From positions 122,095 through 186,094 of the forward strand of contig MU001696.1 of assembly GCA_010093515.1 (NCBI GenBank): a stretch of 64,000 bases of DNA, given 5' to 3'. The position numbers and the translations under genes are program-made. The notes beneath the pieces are model-generated. The model had not been told where the DNA came from, ran no database searches, and worked only from the letters and a program-made list of their open reading frames with translations. This DNA is from Lineolata rhizophorae. Its lineage: Eukaryota > Ascomycota > Dothideomycetes > Lineolatales > Lineolataceae. Of this stretch, positions 1 to 11,593 are shown one piece after another (the stretch's first letter is position 1; every line of letters begins with the position of its first letter).

Positions 1-271
1 TTCGGTTCGCCATTTCTCGTGCGCGCGCGTGGGAGGGAGGAAAAGCTCGTGCGTCCTCTTCAAGTATCCATTGTACAAGGAAGTCCTCTTGCTCTGGTGT
101 CAATCGTTGTTGGTATACGTGGCTGGTTTGGCTGTTCTGTGTGCCTCGTACACGGGCAGAGAAGGTAGCTTGAGGGATGTTGTACGCCTTTGCAGCAGCT
201 CTTTGACTAGTAAAAACACCAGCATTAAGATCGCGGATAGCTGCTTGAATAGATTCTTCACGGTTGTCCAT
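1..271 (-). CDS. Fot1/pogo-type DNA transposon transposase, N-terminal part (runs off left edge)
   Basis: The minus strand is open from an ATG at 271-269 to the window edge, about 90 codons without a stop. It starts MDNREESIQAAIRDL and continues with AAAKAYNIPQATFSARVRG at residues 25-43, a psq-type helix-turn-helix seen in fungal Tc1/mariner transposases of the pogo/Fot1 branch. The segment LTPEQEDFLVQWILEEDARA follows (about residues 53-72), which fits the start of the CENP-B-like second DNA-binding helix-turn-helix. The DDE catalytic domain would lie beyond the left edge. In the family this protein cuts and pastes the element at TA dinucleotides. The visible part is intact and not visibly AT-biased by repeat-induced mutation. 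Family assignment is confident from motif pattern; whether the full copy is functional cannot be seen. Confidence 0.8.
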   Translation of the reverse strand, partial: MDNREESIQAAIRDLNAGVFTSQRAAAKAYNIPQATFSARVRGTQNSQTSHVYQQRLTPEQEDFLVQWILEEDARAFPPSHARAREMANR

Positions 272-1004
272 TTTGGCAGTGTGGGTGGTGAGAAAACACG
301 TGTTTTGTTGAGGGTGTTGAGTTCTGGGCAGTGAGTTGGAACCCCGGGTGACTCGGAACCCGGTCAGCTAGCTTACTGTATGCCGCAGAAGCCAGCACTT
401 GCCAAGAAAACTCGGCAGGTATCGGGTATGCTCTGCCGAGCTTACAACACCAGCGCTCTCCTGCACACATCCGCTACCGAAGTTGCGTATCCTGCACTGT
501 CGGGCAGCTGACTAGTCGTCGCAATAAGCTCACCCTAAGCGCACGCGTTCCGTACTACCGGGCAAAACAGTAAAGCGTATCCAGGATAGTGATACATCCC
601 AGGGAATCTCCCTGCAAAACTGACCTTAACTACCCAGGTGTCAACGACGAAATATACTCTCCATTTCTTCTAACCTCTTTGTACTCAATTTCCCTGTTTT
701 CGCAGACTTCTGGTCGCCATCACCATTACGACAGCTAAGATAAACACTTCGTATATACACTGTACAACCTACACCTATCCGAGTTTCCCGAACTTCTTGA
801 TCCCATCCCTCCCGCAGACGCAGCTTAAGTACCAGTAAAAATTTAATGCTCCACTCAAGCTAACCCACTCTATCCTAGCCGCTCCCATCGCACCACCATG
901 GCCAACTAATAAATACTTTTCGCCGCCCGTCGCTAATGGCATAACGCACGCACAACCCGCCGCCCACCCACTTGGCCGCCATTCGGCGCCCTCTCAGAGC
1001 CAAC
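272..1004. other. Intergenic; probably holds the transposon end and the CAND1 3' flank
   Basis: No gene is supported here. The right terminal repeat of the transposon should lie in the first few hundred bases, but the partner repeat is outside the window, so the boundary cannot be set. A short imperfect stem (CCGGGT ... ACCCGG) sits at about 334-362. Confidence 0.4.
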
Positions 1005-4000
1005 CTACGCCCCCTTCTCCTTCAACTCCCTCTCCGCGCTCCTCAACCCTTGCTCCATCTCCCTCCGACACCACTCCCAATACGCGACCCAATCCCTAAT
1101 GCCATCCGCCTCAGCCGCGCCGCCCGCCGTGCCCATCGCACCCAAACTCGACGCGCCCATCGCACCCACTGGCACGCCAGCGCCGCCACCCACGCCTGCT
1201 GGACCCGCCTGGTCCGCGACCCCGAACGCCATCTGCAGCACCAGCGTCGTGCGCAGCACCTGGTTCGCGCTGTCCTTGACGCGCTCGACCTCCTGTTTGA
1301 CGGCGTTCTCCTTGGGCTTCGTCTGCAGCACCGTGCGGAAGAGGCCCGAGAGCGTGTTGAGCACACTGCGCGTCGCGTCCGGCGCGAGCGTCGACAGGCG
1401 CGTCAGCATGTGCAGGCACAGGGTGCGAATGTTGTGGTCGTCAGCGACGCCGGCGAGGATGCGGTCGAAGACGGGGAGAAGGGAGAGGCGTGGGAAGGCC
1501 GCGTCGAGGAGCGCGTTGAGGGTTTCGTAGGCGGACTGTTCGTCCGAGGATGTAGCGTTAGCATCGGTCATATCTTAGGCAAAGGGAACAAGAGATTTTA
1601 TGACGTACCTTCCTCAACTCCAGTCCATCATCCACCTTAATCTTAAACGGACCCATCGCCACCTCCCTCACCAGTTCTGGTCTCACCTCCGTCTCGCCCA
1701 ACACCAATGGGGCCAACCCTCCCAATGCCGGCACCACCAAATGCGGCTTATTCCTCAGTGCCGCATTGACCGTACTTAGTGCCATACGTCTATTCTCCAG
1801 CTCATTATCATTCAGCATCGCCGTGAGCATGCCCACGACGTCGGCGCGCAGGTGGTCATCGTACGCTTCGTCGGTATCTGCGAAGGTGAAGCGCAGAGCT
1901 GAGATGACAAGGCCGCGCACGCCGGGAGAAGGGTCCTTCAGCAAGCCCTGCTGTATGTGAGTTATCTAATTTCACTCACCAGCTGCTTCATCCGTCTGAC
2001 CCCAGACGAAAGGCAACAACGGCAGTAGCAAGACGAGAGAAAGAAAAGAAAACATACCTCCAGCTCTGGCAAATACACCCCCGGCTCCAGCACCGCCAGT
2101 CTCCCCACGCACTCCGCGCCAATAGCCCTATTATCCTCGCCCTCCTGACTCGCCTCCATAACCACCTTCCACAGGTCCTTCCCGAACGTCACTACGCCGG
2201 CGCCAGCCTCCTCCCCATCAGCATGCGTTAGCATCTCCTTGACCGAGTTCAGCGCCAAATACCGCTCGAACGCCGTCCTCGGCCGTTCTAGCTTGCCCAC
2301 GACCTCCGGGACGAACCGTTCCGGATCGCCCGCGGCCGCGCGCCCGAGCGCTACCGCCGCCGCCAGCGCCACCTTGTCGCTGCCCTTGGCGTCGAAGTAG
2401 CCCATGAAGAAGCCCGGCTCTAGCGGGCTCCGCTTGCCCAGGCGCAACGCCGCCTCGCCAAGCACTGCGAGCGCGAGGCAGCGCCTCACGTCGTCCGCCG
2501 CGCCCTTGAGCTCCTTGACGAAGTCGTCAAGCGAGACGCCGACGGATGAGGCCCCGGCCACCAGCAGCGTGCCAACCGTCTTACCCACCAAGTCCGGGTT
2601 CCCGTTGACGCCCACGCCGCGCAGCAGGCTGTTCATGAGCGGGCCGCCCTGGCCCATCTCACCGATGGCTTCCACGAGGCCAAGCAGGCTGCTGACCACG
2701 GGACCCGATAGCGGCGACGCCACTATGTCCGCGACGCGCTTGACAAGAGCCGCGTCCACCACGGCCGCCGCGTCCGCCCTCACAAACGTGCTTAGAATGA
2801 CTAGCGCCTGGCTGACGAGGTAGAAATCCGCGCTCTCTAGGATCGGTGGCAGCATACCAACAACCTCCCCAATGCTCTCCGCGTCCAGATTATCTCTCGT
2901 GGCCTTGTTCACCGCGAGCGTCTTGAGCGCCGCCACGGCCGCGGAGCGCAGCCCACGGTTCGCCTTGCGCGTCTGGGCGCCTAACTCCAGCGCAACGGCG
3001 CGCACCCAGGCGGGCTCGAACTGCGACTTGTCGTCCGCAAGCGCAATCACCACGTCGATGGCGCGGACTGCCGCTAGGCGGGTGACCTCGTTGCGGAGGC
3101 GGTCTGCGAGGAGGTCGAGACCTTCTTTACGCTGGTCAGGAGTGACGAGGCCTGGGGAAGCAGCAGTGCGGCCGAGCAGGAGACCCAGGACGGCGATAGC
3201 TTTTTCGCGCACCTCGATGTCGACGTATGAGGTCCGGATGCGGTCCATGATGACGCTGTAGAGCTGTGCGAGTGAGTCCTTGTTCGCGTCACCGGAGGCG
3301 AGGGCCCGCGGCGGTGTCAGCGCCTTGATGACTTGTTCCGTCGCAGCGAGCGCCTCGATCGAGACCTTGCTCATGCGGTCCTTGATAGCACTGACTAGCG
3401 CCGGCACAATACTGCCCATGAACGGCTGCACGTTCTTGCTCGAATGTGTTTCCGCAATGACTCCTAGCAATTGCATCGCGCAAACACGCAAGCCATTCGC
3501 ATTCGCGAGCGACGACCCACTCGTCTGGGCCTCGGACGCCTTGATCGCGTCCGCGATCGGCCCCATAATCTGCTCCAGATACTCATCCAACCCGCCCCGT
3601 TGTGTGACCACAACGTCCCGGAGCAGCACCAAAGACGCCTGCTTCGTGGGCGACGGGCTCGAGCGTAGCAAGCCCGCCACTCCAGTCACCATCAAGGAGC
3701 TCAGCTTTGCCAGCGCAGCGCGCGGGCCTGTTATAGGCGTGCCTCCGTTAACCGGCGACGCGAAGCCCGTGCCGGACGCCGCGATGACGGCCGCCTGGGC
3801 ATCGAACATGCTCGCATCGCTTGCGCCACGCCTACGCTTGCGGCTTGGTGCTGGCGGAGGCGGCATCATAGAGGCGTCGGTCTGGCCGGTGGTCGAAGCC
3901 GAGGAGCTGACGATGTGCATCTCCGAGGTGCGGCGGATGAGGAGGGACAGCGTGGAAAGAACCTCGAGGCGCACGCTCTCCTCGCGTTCCTTAAATCGCG

Positions 4001-5402
4001 AGATTAGGATCGGCGCTACTCTCTCGTATAGAGTTGCATCTTCGAGGAGATCCTCATCGCTTCGTGTCGTGACAATTGCTGAGAGCACTTTAGCTGCACA
4101 GCGCCGCACCTTCCAGCTAGAATCTTCGTCGTCATCGAAACCTTGCTCCTCCTCAAAGTCGTCACCCTCCAAGCCCTCGAGTCCATTGTCCTCGTCGTCC
4201 ACTCCCATGGTCTCGTCTCCGTCCTCATCATCGCCAGTGAAATTCGGATTGTACTTCAAGAACCTAAGCGCCGCGTCGAGACTTTCCCCAAGGAAGGACT
4301 TCATATCGTCTTTGCAGAACAGCAGGAACCCCTCAATCGCCACCAGCGCCGCCTCGTGCACATCATCCACCTCTGTATTCCTCTCTCCGTCATCGTCTTC
4401 CTCCCTCGCCTCCAATTCCTCATCCAGCTCGGCCTGGCTCACGGCCGCGAGGACAAACTCTCCCACCACCTTCAGATACGGCCCGAAGCGGCGCGGCACC
4501 GCACGCGCCACGCTGCCCAACAGCGTGAGATAGACCTTGCGCTTCGCTGAGGTGAGATGCGGCTGGCGCAGGCGTTCGACAATGGTGGAGACGAAGCGGC
4601 TGAGCAGGTCCTGGGAGAAGTAGGGGGCGAGTGCCGCCATGGCGACGACGGCCTTTTTCTTGAGGACCGAACTGGTGCGCGCGCTCTCGAGCACCTCGAG
4701 CGTGGAGCGCTGCAGCGCGTCGACCTCGGATCGGTGCAGCAGGGGCCCGAAGCAGCGCGCCGTCTCGGTTAGCACGTCGATGGCGTTCGAGTCGGTGCCG
4801 TGTGCCACGTCCGCGGGGAGCATGCCCATAGTCGTGCTGCCGCCGGTGCCACTCTTGTCGGCGCCAGATGATTTGCCGGCAGAGGCGCTGGAGGGCGCCT
4901 TGCCGCCGACCAGGCGCGGGATCAGGGCGCACGAAATCGCCGCGTAGGCGTCCTGCGTGGCCTTGGTGGGCGGCGTGCCCTGGACAGGCTTCGGTAGCGC
5001 CACGACGATGGCGCGCAGCGCGAGCGCGGGGATGCTCTCATCCACGGCCTGCCCCGTTGTGCCTCCCCCGCCGCCGCCTTTTGTCCCCATGCCCGCGATG
5101 CGGTCGATCATGCTGCTGAGCACGTATGCGGGCACCTTGGTCGCGAAGGGCCCCAGGCACTTGACGGCCATGTTCTGCACCTCGCCGTTGGAGTCGGCCA
5201 GCGTGTGCAGCAACCCGTCCGAGAGCCGCGTGTACAGCGTGCTGTCGTTGGTCACGATGTGGACTTGGGACTGCGAGGGCCCCGTCGCCAGCAGCGTCTG
5301 GTGCAGATCCGCGAGCGCCATGTAGCGGAAGTCGGCGTCGGCGTCGTGGAGTTTCGGCAGGAGCGCCGTGATGGTTTGCGGAGTGCTGGCGGCGTGTGCC
5401 AT
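1005..5402 (-). CDS. CAND1: Cullin-associated NEDD8-dissociated protein (CAND1/TIP120)
   Basis: Three exons, 5402-2058, 1950-1609 and 1535-1005, all joined in phase 0, give 1405 residues. Introns have GTATGT/CAG and GTACGT/CAG ends; the second has a GCTAAC branch point. The protein is an all-helical HEAT-repeat array starting MAHAASTPQTITALLPKLHD. The C-terminal exons carry the family hallmarks VREVAMGPFKIKVDDGLELRK and the following SAYETLNALLDAAFP, which align residue for residue with the human C-terminal region (VEMGPFKHTVDDGLDIRK). An acidic loop rich in D and E lies near residues 380-430. In the family it binds unneddylated cullin-RBX1 and exchanges substrate receptors. The start is the first ATG of a long open frame and matches the family N-terminus. 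It is divergent to the mitochondrial gene at 6161. Fungal members are commonly longer than the 1230-residue human protein. Confidence 0.93.
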
Positions 5403-6160
5403 GGCTGCAGTTGGTCTAGCCGTGGTCGCTTTTATGTAGTTCTCCTGCAGAGTTCAACTGCGTATTTCGGCGGAGGGGGTTGGGTTGGCGTTTTGGACGC
5501 GTACGTGAGTGGCGGCGGGCAGAGGAAGCGAATTTGATTCCGAGGTTTTGGAGGCAAAGCGAAAAGATCCAAGCAGACTGTGAGCTTGAGCGCACGCGGC
5601 AGCCCAGAGAGCGTTGAAAAAACCAGGCCGCCCCAAGCTTCAACTTCTGCGAGAAGACCAGGAGCGCGTCGAAGCGTGACTTTCGAGCTAAGCAGAGAAG
5701 AGGGCGGGGTTCCGTGGCAAAGACGCACGAAGAAAAAGGTCTGAAGAAGGGAACAACGGCTACCGGCGCGCAGCTTCCATGCCGACTTACGAGAGACCGA
5801 AAAGGGAAGAAGAAGGGATGAGGCAGCAAAAAGGCAGTTCGGAGAGCGTATCTGGCGCGGGGAGGGCGAAGCAGGCGGCCAAGCAAAGGAATGTTGACGG
5901 CGAAGCTCCGGCAGCAGCCCCGCCACGGCCCTGCCCCGGTTTCGCCGAGCTCCGGCAAGCTGCCGGCCACCGCCCTGCGCCCCGGCCGTCGTCCGACCCG
6001 TGCGCCACGGCTTGCGTCCCCATGAGGTGACCTTGGCGTCTCCCTGCCTCCTCCTCCACCGCGCAACCCGCACTGCGCTCGCCTCTCCATCCGTCCTTTC
6101 CCCCCACGATTGCACCCTCCATCGCCTCAATTGCGTGCCGTGCAGCTTCCGCCGCCAAGC
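5403..6160. promoter_or_regulatory. Divergent promoter region of CAND1 and the 6161 gene
   Basis: A GC-rich 758-bp gap between two divergent start codons. Several overlapping open frames cross it on both strands, but they have no recognisable domains and look like composition artefacts. Both genes' 5' untranslated regions and promoters must lie here. Confidence 0.5.
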
Positions 6161-7226
6161 ATGGTCCTGTCTCGCCCCTCGATCTTGCGCGCCGCCGCCC
6201 GCGTTGCTGCCGCTCCGGCTCGCACCGGCGCACGCCGGGGTCAGGCCGCTCATGCGCCGGCGCGGCTCGGACAGCGGAGTTGGAGGCGTGGGTATGCGAG
6301 CGAGCATGGGCATGAGACGCAGGCGAAGAGCGATTTGCCTTGGTGAGTGCGAGAGAGAGTCTTTGTCCCGAACTTCCACCCGTTGGCGTACCTGTCACGC
6401 CATTGGGAGCTCGGAGTTCGGTGGCCGCCCAATTCGATTGCAAATCAACTTTCTATCTTTCCTGGAGCTTCCTAGCTAATTGCACGCCGATTCTCAGGTT
6501 GATCGGCGCCGTTGTCGTCGGCGTTCCCGGCACCTGGTGGGCCCTGCAGCCCGGCGAGGCGCCCGAAGGGCACGGCAGCCATGGCGAGGGTCACGCCGTC
6601 GAGCATGCCAAGGAGGACGCTCCCGTGCCCGTCGACCACAATGCCGAAGATGGAGGCGAAGAATCGGCGCCGGCCGAGGAAGAATCCAAGGAAGAAGCTC
6701 CGGCTGAGGAGGGCGCTCCTGCCGGGGAAGAGAAGGAAGAAAAGAAGCCCAAGGAGGTCGAGACGACGGGCCCGGACACCAGCAGTCAAGAACCAAAGGA
6801 CCCCAGCGATGCTGGTGACAAGGTAAGTTTCTGGAGAACAACCGTCCAGTGCATGCGGTGTTGTCGAGTGGTGTTCGCGCTAGATTGTTGCTACCGAACT
6901 ACGCACACCAGTCTTGATAGACTGCGGCACAATTTGTTTTTGTTTTTGATTGCTTTTCATGTCCAAGACAGATTTCGCGTTTTGTGCATCCGTGCTAACG
7001 AGGGCTGTGAATACAGGCTTCTAGACTCCAGAAAGGCATGACCAATGAACCACACGGCCACTCGACCCCAATTGATATGGATCAGTCGAAGAGCAGAAAA
7101 GGGGAGGGTGTGGGAGAGACAGTTAAAGTGCAGGGGACAATCTCGCCAGCTAGAAAGCAGGTGAGTCAAGGTCAAATTGGAATGGAGTTATGTTCTTGAA
7201 AGACTGACAACATTATACAGCCCTAA
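6161..7226 (+). CDS. Conserved fungal mitochondrial single-span membrane protein, unknown function
   Basis: Four exons, 6161-6342, 6498-6822, 7017-7160 and 7221-7226 (the last holds only Pro and the stop), give 218 residues. Splice signals are GTGAGT/CAG, GTAAGT/CAG with a GCTAAC branch, and GTGAGT/CAG. Residues 1-45 are rich in R and A, lack acids and fit a mitochondrial targeting peptide. One hydrophobic segment follows (LIGAVVVGVPGTWWAL, about residues 62-77). The middle is a long acidic E/P/A/K stretch, probably disordered. The C-terminus has KGMTNEPHGHSTPID and SRKGEGVGETVKVQGTIS, which I recall as the conserved part of uncharacterised Pezizomycotina proteins. Topology suggests inner-membrane anchoring with an acidic tail in the intermembrane space or matrix; that is inference. 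No enzyme motif is visible. Confidence 0.75.
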
Positions 7227-8686
7227 CTATTGGTCCCGCAATCCCGGCCGAGGAGACGTGGTTTCTGCTACTTTACTTCACAAATTTCCGTTCTTCTTGG
7301 CCTGAAAGATTGTCGGTTGTAGATATGTACAATGCCAAAAGTTTCATACAGGGAACCTAGGTGGCTCGTCTGTCGAAACATTTCTGACCAATCAAATCCT
7401 TACTGAAGCTCGTGCAGACGCTCGGCTAAACCGATGTGGACTACTACCTATCGAGACGCCTACCACGTAGGATGAAGAGGCATGGCTCTTCGGAGCGATT
7501 CACGATTTCAATGAGGTCGATGAATAACCAGTGTCCCAATTAAGGATCACGTAGTATCAAGTAGAAGCTGATCGCGTCTGGGCCTGCGGAGTGATAAGTT
7601 TGCGAGGTAGTCACAATGCGATTCGAGAAGGTGTCGCTAAAAAGCTCCAAGCATAAGGCCATGCGCTTCTCCAGCCACATCCTTACCCACTTATAGTTTG
7701 CTTCTAGTCTAATATTATGTGTATTAGTCATTTGTCTCTGGTTTGCCTTTCCGATTATTGGTGTATCCATTGGTAATGCCTGTTTATTAACCAAGTTTAG
7801 ACTAGTACACCTTAGGCTCTGCTCTGACAATGCACATCTACTCCGTGCCTACATTGGAAAAGAGGCACGTGGCTCACTTCCAAGAATAATAAAACGTAAG
7901 TCACAATCAAAACAGTCGGGCGGACATGCTAAATTTCTAACTATCAAATCATGGAACTAATGGTGTGTGGCTAGATGTTCAAATGCTACTAGTAGCAAGC
8001 CAAGAAATTGAAAATAATAGGAAGGATACCGAAAGCAAGAGATTTAGGGCACCGTAAAAAGTGAACAAATCAAATGGTCTCTAGGGTTGGTACCATCAAG
8101 GTAGTATCATTGGCTCATGTCAAAAATTAAAAATTAAAAATTAAACAAAAAAATCGGTTGGACTCGAGCTAATTGTCAGCGGACGAAATGCAGCCAAAAA
8201 GACTGAGGGCTTCGCAGTCCACGACACGGCTGAATTCAGAGTAATACCTAGTTATCGCAAAATAAGAAAATAGTCCATGATTCGACAGAATGGGGGCCAA
8301 ATGTTCGGTAAGGTATTATGGGTGCACTTTACACTTCACTTTCCCCGAAAGGGCTATTGGTTAAAAACAACCTAAGGCCAAGCGCAATGCAGTTGTACTA
8401 GTGGCTTAACAGAGAGCACGAGTAAAACGTGAATAACTTGGCATTATAGGTTTTAAGCATATGCTAAGATGCGTGCTATTCTAGAAAAGGGATGAAGTGA
8501 TTAGAGCCTTCTACCTAATCTGTTCCCTTTCCGACTTGGGTTGGTGCGATTAGCATTTTATACCCTATGCAAAGTCTGAACAAAGTCTATAAAGCTTCAA
8601 CCTCGCCTTCTCTGACCTAGTCCAACCCCAACGAAGTCCCCCGTTTGGCCCCCGCTTCTACAGGAGGTCGACACTATCATTTCGAC
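7227..8686. other. Low-GC intergenic stretch without a recognisable gene
   Basis: About 1.46 kb of visibly lower GC than the flanking genes. A short A/T run with AAATT repeats lies at about 8125-8155. The longest open frame (96 codons, minus, 7540-7830) has no recognisable motif. No terminal repeats or transposase motifs were found by eye. Confidence 0.4.
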
Positions 8687-9700
8687 ATGGCTCTCTCATC
8701 CTTACCCACACATTTCGGCATTACTTTCACTTCGACCCTCCACAGCAAGCCAGAGGGCCTTACGGAACCAAAGAGTATCAAACTTCCCAGCCCATTCGTA
8801 GTTGCGATAGCGGGCGGAAGTAGGGGAATCGGCCTGTCCATTGCCCAAGCTTACGCCGAGGCTGGTGCTAGCGGCATCGCCATCTGCGCGCGGTCTTCCT
8901 CCGACCTAGAGAAAGCCACTTCAGAAATTCGCTCCGCAAACCCGAACACTTAGGTCCTAGCACGAACCTGCGACGTTGCCCAACAGGAGGATGTAGACAA
9001 GTTCTCGGCCGGGGTCAAGGCCAAGTTCGGCCGCCTGGACGTCGCGGTCTTCAATTCTGCTAAAGCTCCACGCTACCTTCAGGATGCCGACGGAACTTTG
9101 CGCCTTTCTTCCCACGTCCTGGAGGACGTCGAAGAGTTTCATGGCGTTACGATGACCAACTTCCTCGGTGCAGTCTACTTAGCAAAGTCTTTGCTGCCCC
9201 TTCTGATGGAAACGAAGGATGGGATGCAGACGTTGATCTGTATCACGTCCGCGTCATCACACTTCGGTTCCAGCAATGTTACCCCGGCATCGTACAACAT
9301 CAGCAAGCTCGCCATGAATCGTTTGATAGAGACGGTTGATAGCGACTACAGAGACCAAGGCATCCAGTCATTTGCCGTGCATCCTGGTGTTGTTTTGACA
9401 GATCTGACGGCAAGACATTCCGAAACCGTCGCTGGCGATTTCTGGAAGAGCGGTAAGTGCGCGTCGCTGTATTAGAACCTTACATGTACCACTCGAAATG
9501 GAATACGAGATACTGACTACATACTAGCTCTAACGGATGATCCCCGCCTGTGCGCTGGATTCCTAGTCTGGCTCACGAAGGAGAAGCGCCAGTGGCTTTC
9601 GGGAAGATACCTGGCTGCAAACTGGGATGTGGAGGAGCTCGAAGCAAAGCGTGAGCATATCGTCAATGAGGATGCTCTTAAGTTCCATATGGTCGTGTAA
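8687..9700 (+). pseudogene. Short-chain dehydrogenase/reductase, interrupted by one in-frame stop
   Basis: Two exons, 8687-9452 and 9528-9700 (GTAAGT/TAG intron, CTGAC branch), give 312 codons if the internal TAG at 8951-8953 is counted. Everything else fits a classical SDR of the Rossmann fold: the NAD(P)-binding AGGSRGIG near residue 46, a CDV after the third strand, VFNSAK in place of the usual NNAG, catalytic Ser in ITSASS and the YNISK Tyr-Lys pair. The frame is the same before and after the stop, and the surrounding residues (ANPNT, then VLARTCDV) are the normal strand-3 region, so a single C-to-T change of CAG to TAG would explain it. An intron removing the stop is possible only with a weak donor and would delete conserved residues. 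Substrate unknown. It may be a recent null allele, a sequencing error or a readthrough case. Confidence 0.75.
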
Positions 9701-11593
9701 TTCCGTGCTTCATTATCATAGACTCTATTTGCCACATAATTCATTTCCAGTTCGGCTCGACACCCTATCTCCCACAGTCGTGACATACCACATCGCAATA
9801 ACAAAGTACTCCATGCCGCTCGCACAATTCACAGTCCTATCCATCTCCAACATCTACCGCCTCTCCGGCATATTATCAGTGAACTTCACCACCTCATCGG
9901 AATCCGTGCTCCTCACGAACGCCGAATTCCTCGTTAACGCGTCATCACGGCCTTCCAGGATCTCTACCTTGCAATCCACTCAACATATCTGTCCATGCAG
10001 AGCTCCCTCACAGCCCGCCACCTTTTCCCGGAACCGTTTGCAGCATCATCTGCAGCGCCATCCTGCAGACTTCGCCCCCACCTCCGGACTTACACCCGAT
10101 CTGTGCGCCGATCTAGCCGTGAAGTCGGCTTCAATACATTCTTAGCGGAGGAGAGCAATAATATAGGACGCGCACGCTTGTTTGCCGGCTGTCGGCAGTG
10201 TTGGGGGCGGCCGTGGAGGTACGGATGTGGTAGGCGCGTGGAGGAGAGGCGTGGACTTTGGAGGTAGGGGCCAGAAGGGCGGCAAGGTAGCACGTGTTAG
10301 TACTGGTAGGACTGGGCTTTTATTGTGGTCGTCTTATTTTCTCTTTTGTCGGGGGAAGAGTGCAAGGTGCGATAAAATACCTCCGAGTTAACTTCTAATC
10401 TAATGATTTGTGCTTATGAGATTGGTACGTATGCGTAGGTAATTCCTCTATGTGATGGTTTGAAGTAGAGTTTTGAAGCTCGGCTGCGATAAACCCGAAC
10501 TCCGTGCGGCTACGGAATCTCTTAGCTTGGCATGCTTAGCGCTTACTGGACATGATGCTTCAATTAGTCCATGGCGGGTAGCGAAGCTTCAGCGTATAGT
10601 TAAAAGCACAAATTATGTCCGCATTGCTCCCAAGTGCGCACTTACATAGGTGTGGGCTAGCCTAAAGGTTTGCATTGAACTGACCAGGTTTGTAGATTGG
10701 TGCCCTAGAACATGAATATGCCTTGTGTAGTGCGAAACTTGCCTGAGTGGAGTACTACTACGTACATACGTGGTCTCACTCTTTGTGGGTGCGGGAACTG
10801 TGTAAAGTACTAGACTAACGCTTTTAGGAAATATATGCATCTGCTTGTAGCAGTATGCTTACTGCGTGAACTCCTGCCAATCTGCACCATGAATATACAC
10901 TTAGATCTCTGAAGTTTAGGTGCCTGGGGTGGGAACTGGCCATTTTGTAATTCCAGTGCTTTATAGCATTTCCCGTACGAAGTATATCGCATACACGTGT
11001 CAGGTACAGCATGGGTCACGTGTATAGAGCATGAAATGAAAAGATGACATTTGTTCAGTACATTCGTACTCGAATACTGAATTTCACATTGAAAAATGGG
11101 AATTAAACCGAGCATAAGGATATCGTCTTAGGGAGATGGAAGTTGAGTGGTGATAAACAGCCTGCTGAATAGCGAGGCTAGGATGACGCGCCGGCAGCAG
11201 GCCGATGTGAAGGCCACTTAAAGACTTGAGAAAGGGACCTGAGTAACAAGAAATTACAATGAAGCAAACAAGTAGGATGGAAAGCAAGACAGCTACCCAT
11301 TCGTTAATCAACTGAAAAAGTTTAGAGAAGAGAAGAGTCGCGGTTGAGTCGCGCAATGCCCGGCGAATCGTTGATCCTTAGCTTGCGGGTGCGCGAGATC
11401 GCGAACCGGGAGCGGTCCGCGTACCGTGGCGCGCCCACCACGCGTGCCCGTCACGGAGCGCGGGCCTGCCACCCCCGCCACACGAGCTCGCTTCCCACCT
11501 CACCACCTCGTCCACTTCGATTTTCCACGTCTGCGCTGCTCCGTCGCTGCCGCACCTGCATCCCCTAGCATCCGATTTCCCTAGCAAGCGGCC
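9701..11593. other. Intergenic, 1.9 kb; possible decayed coding relic near 9700-10290
   Basis: No intact gene is supported. On the minus strand at roughly 9720-10130 two frames hold protein-like stretches (for example VRELCMDRYVEWIAR and VEILEGRDDALTRNSAFV) broken by stops, and the plus strand is also open there, so the signal is ambiguous. From about 10380 to 11380 the DNA is lower in GC and shows nothing recognisable. The promoter of the Cdt2 gene must lie near the right end. Confidence 0.35.

Noticed and set aside
3280-4533. 417-codon plus-strand frame opposite CAND1
   Set aside because: Antisense of a confident HEAT-repeat exon; Ser-rich composition is a complement artefact.
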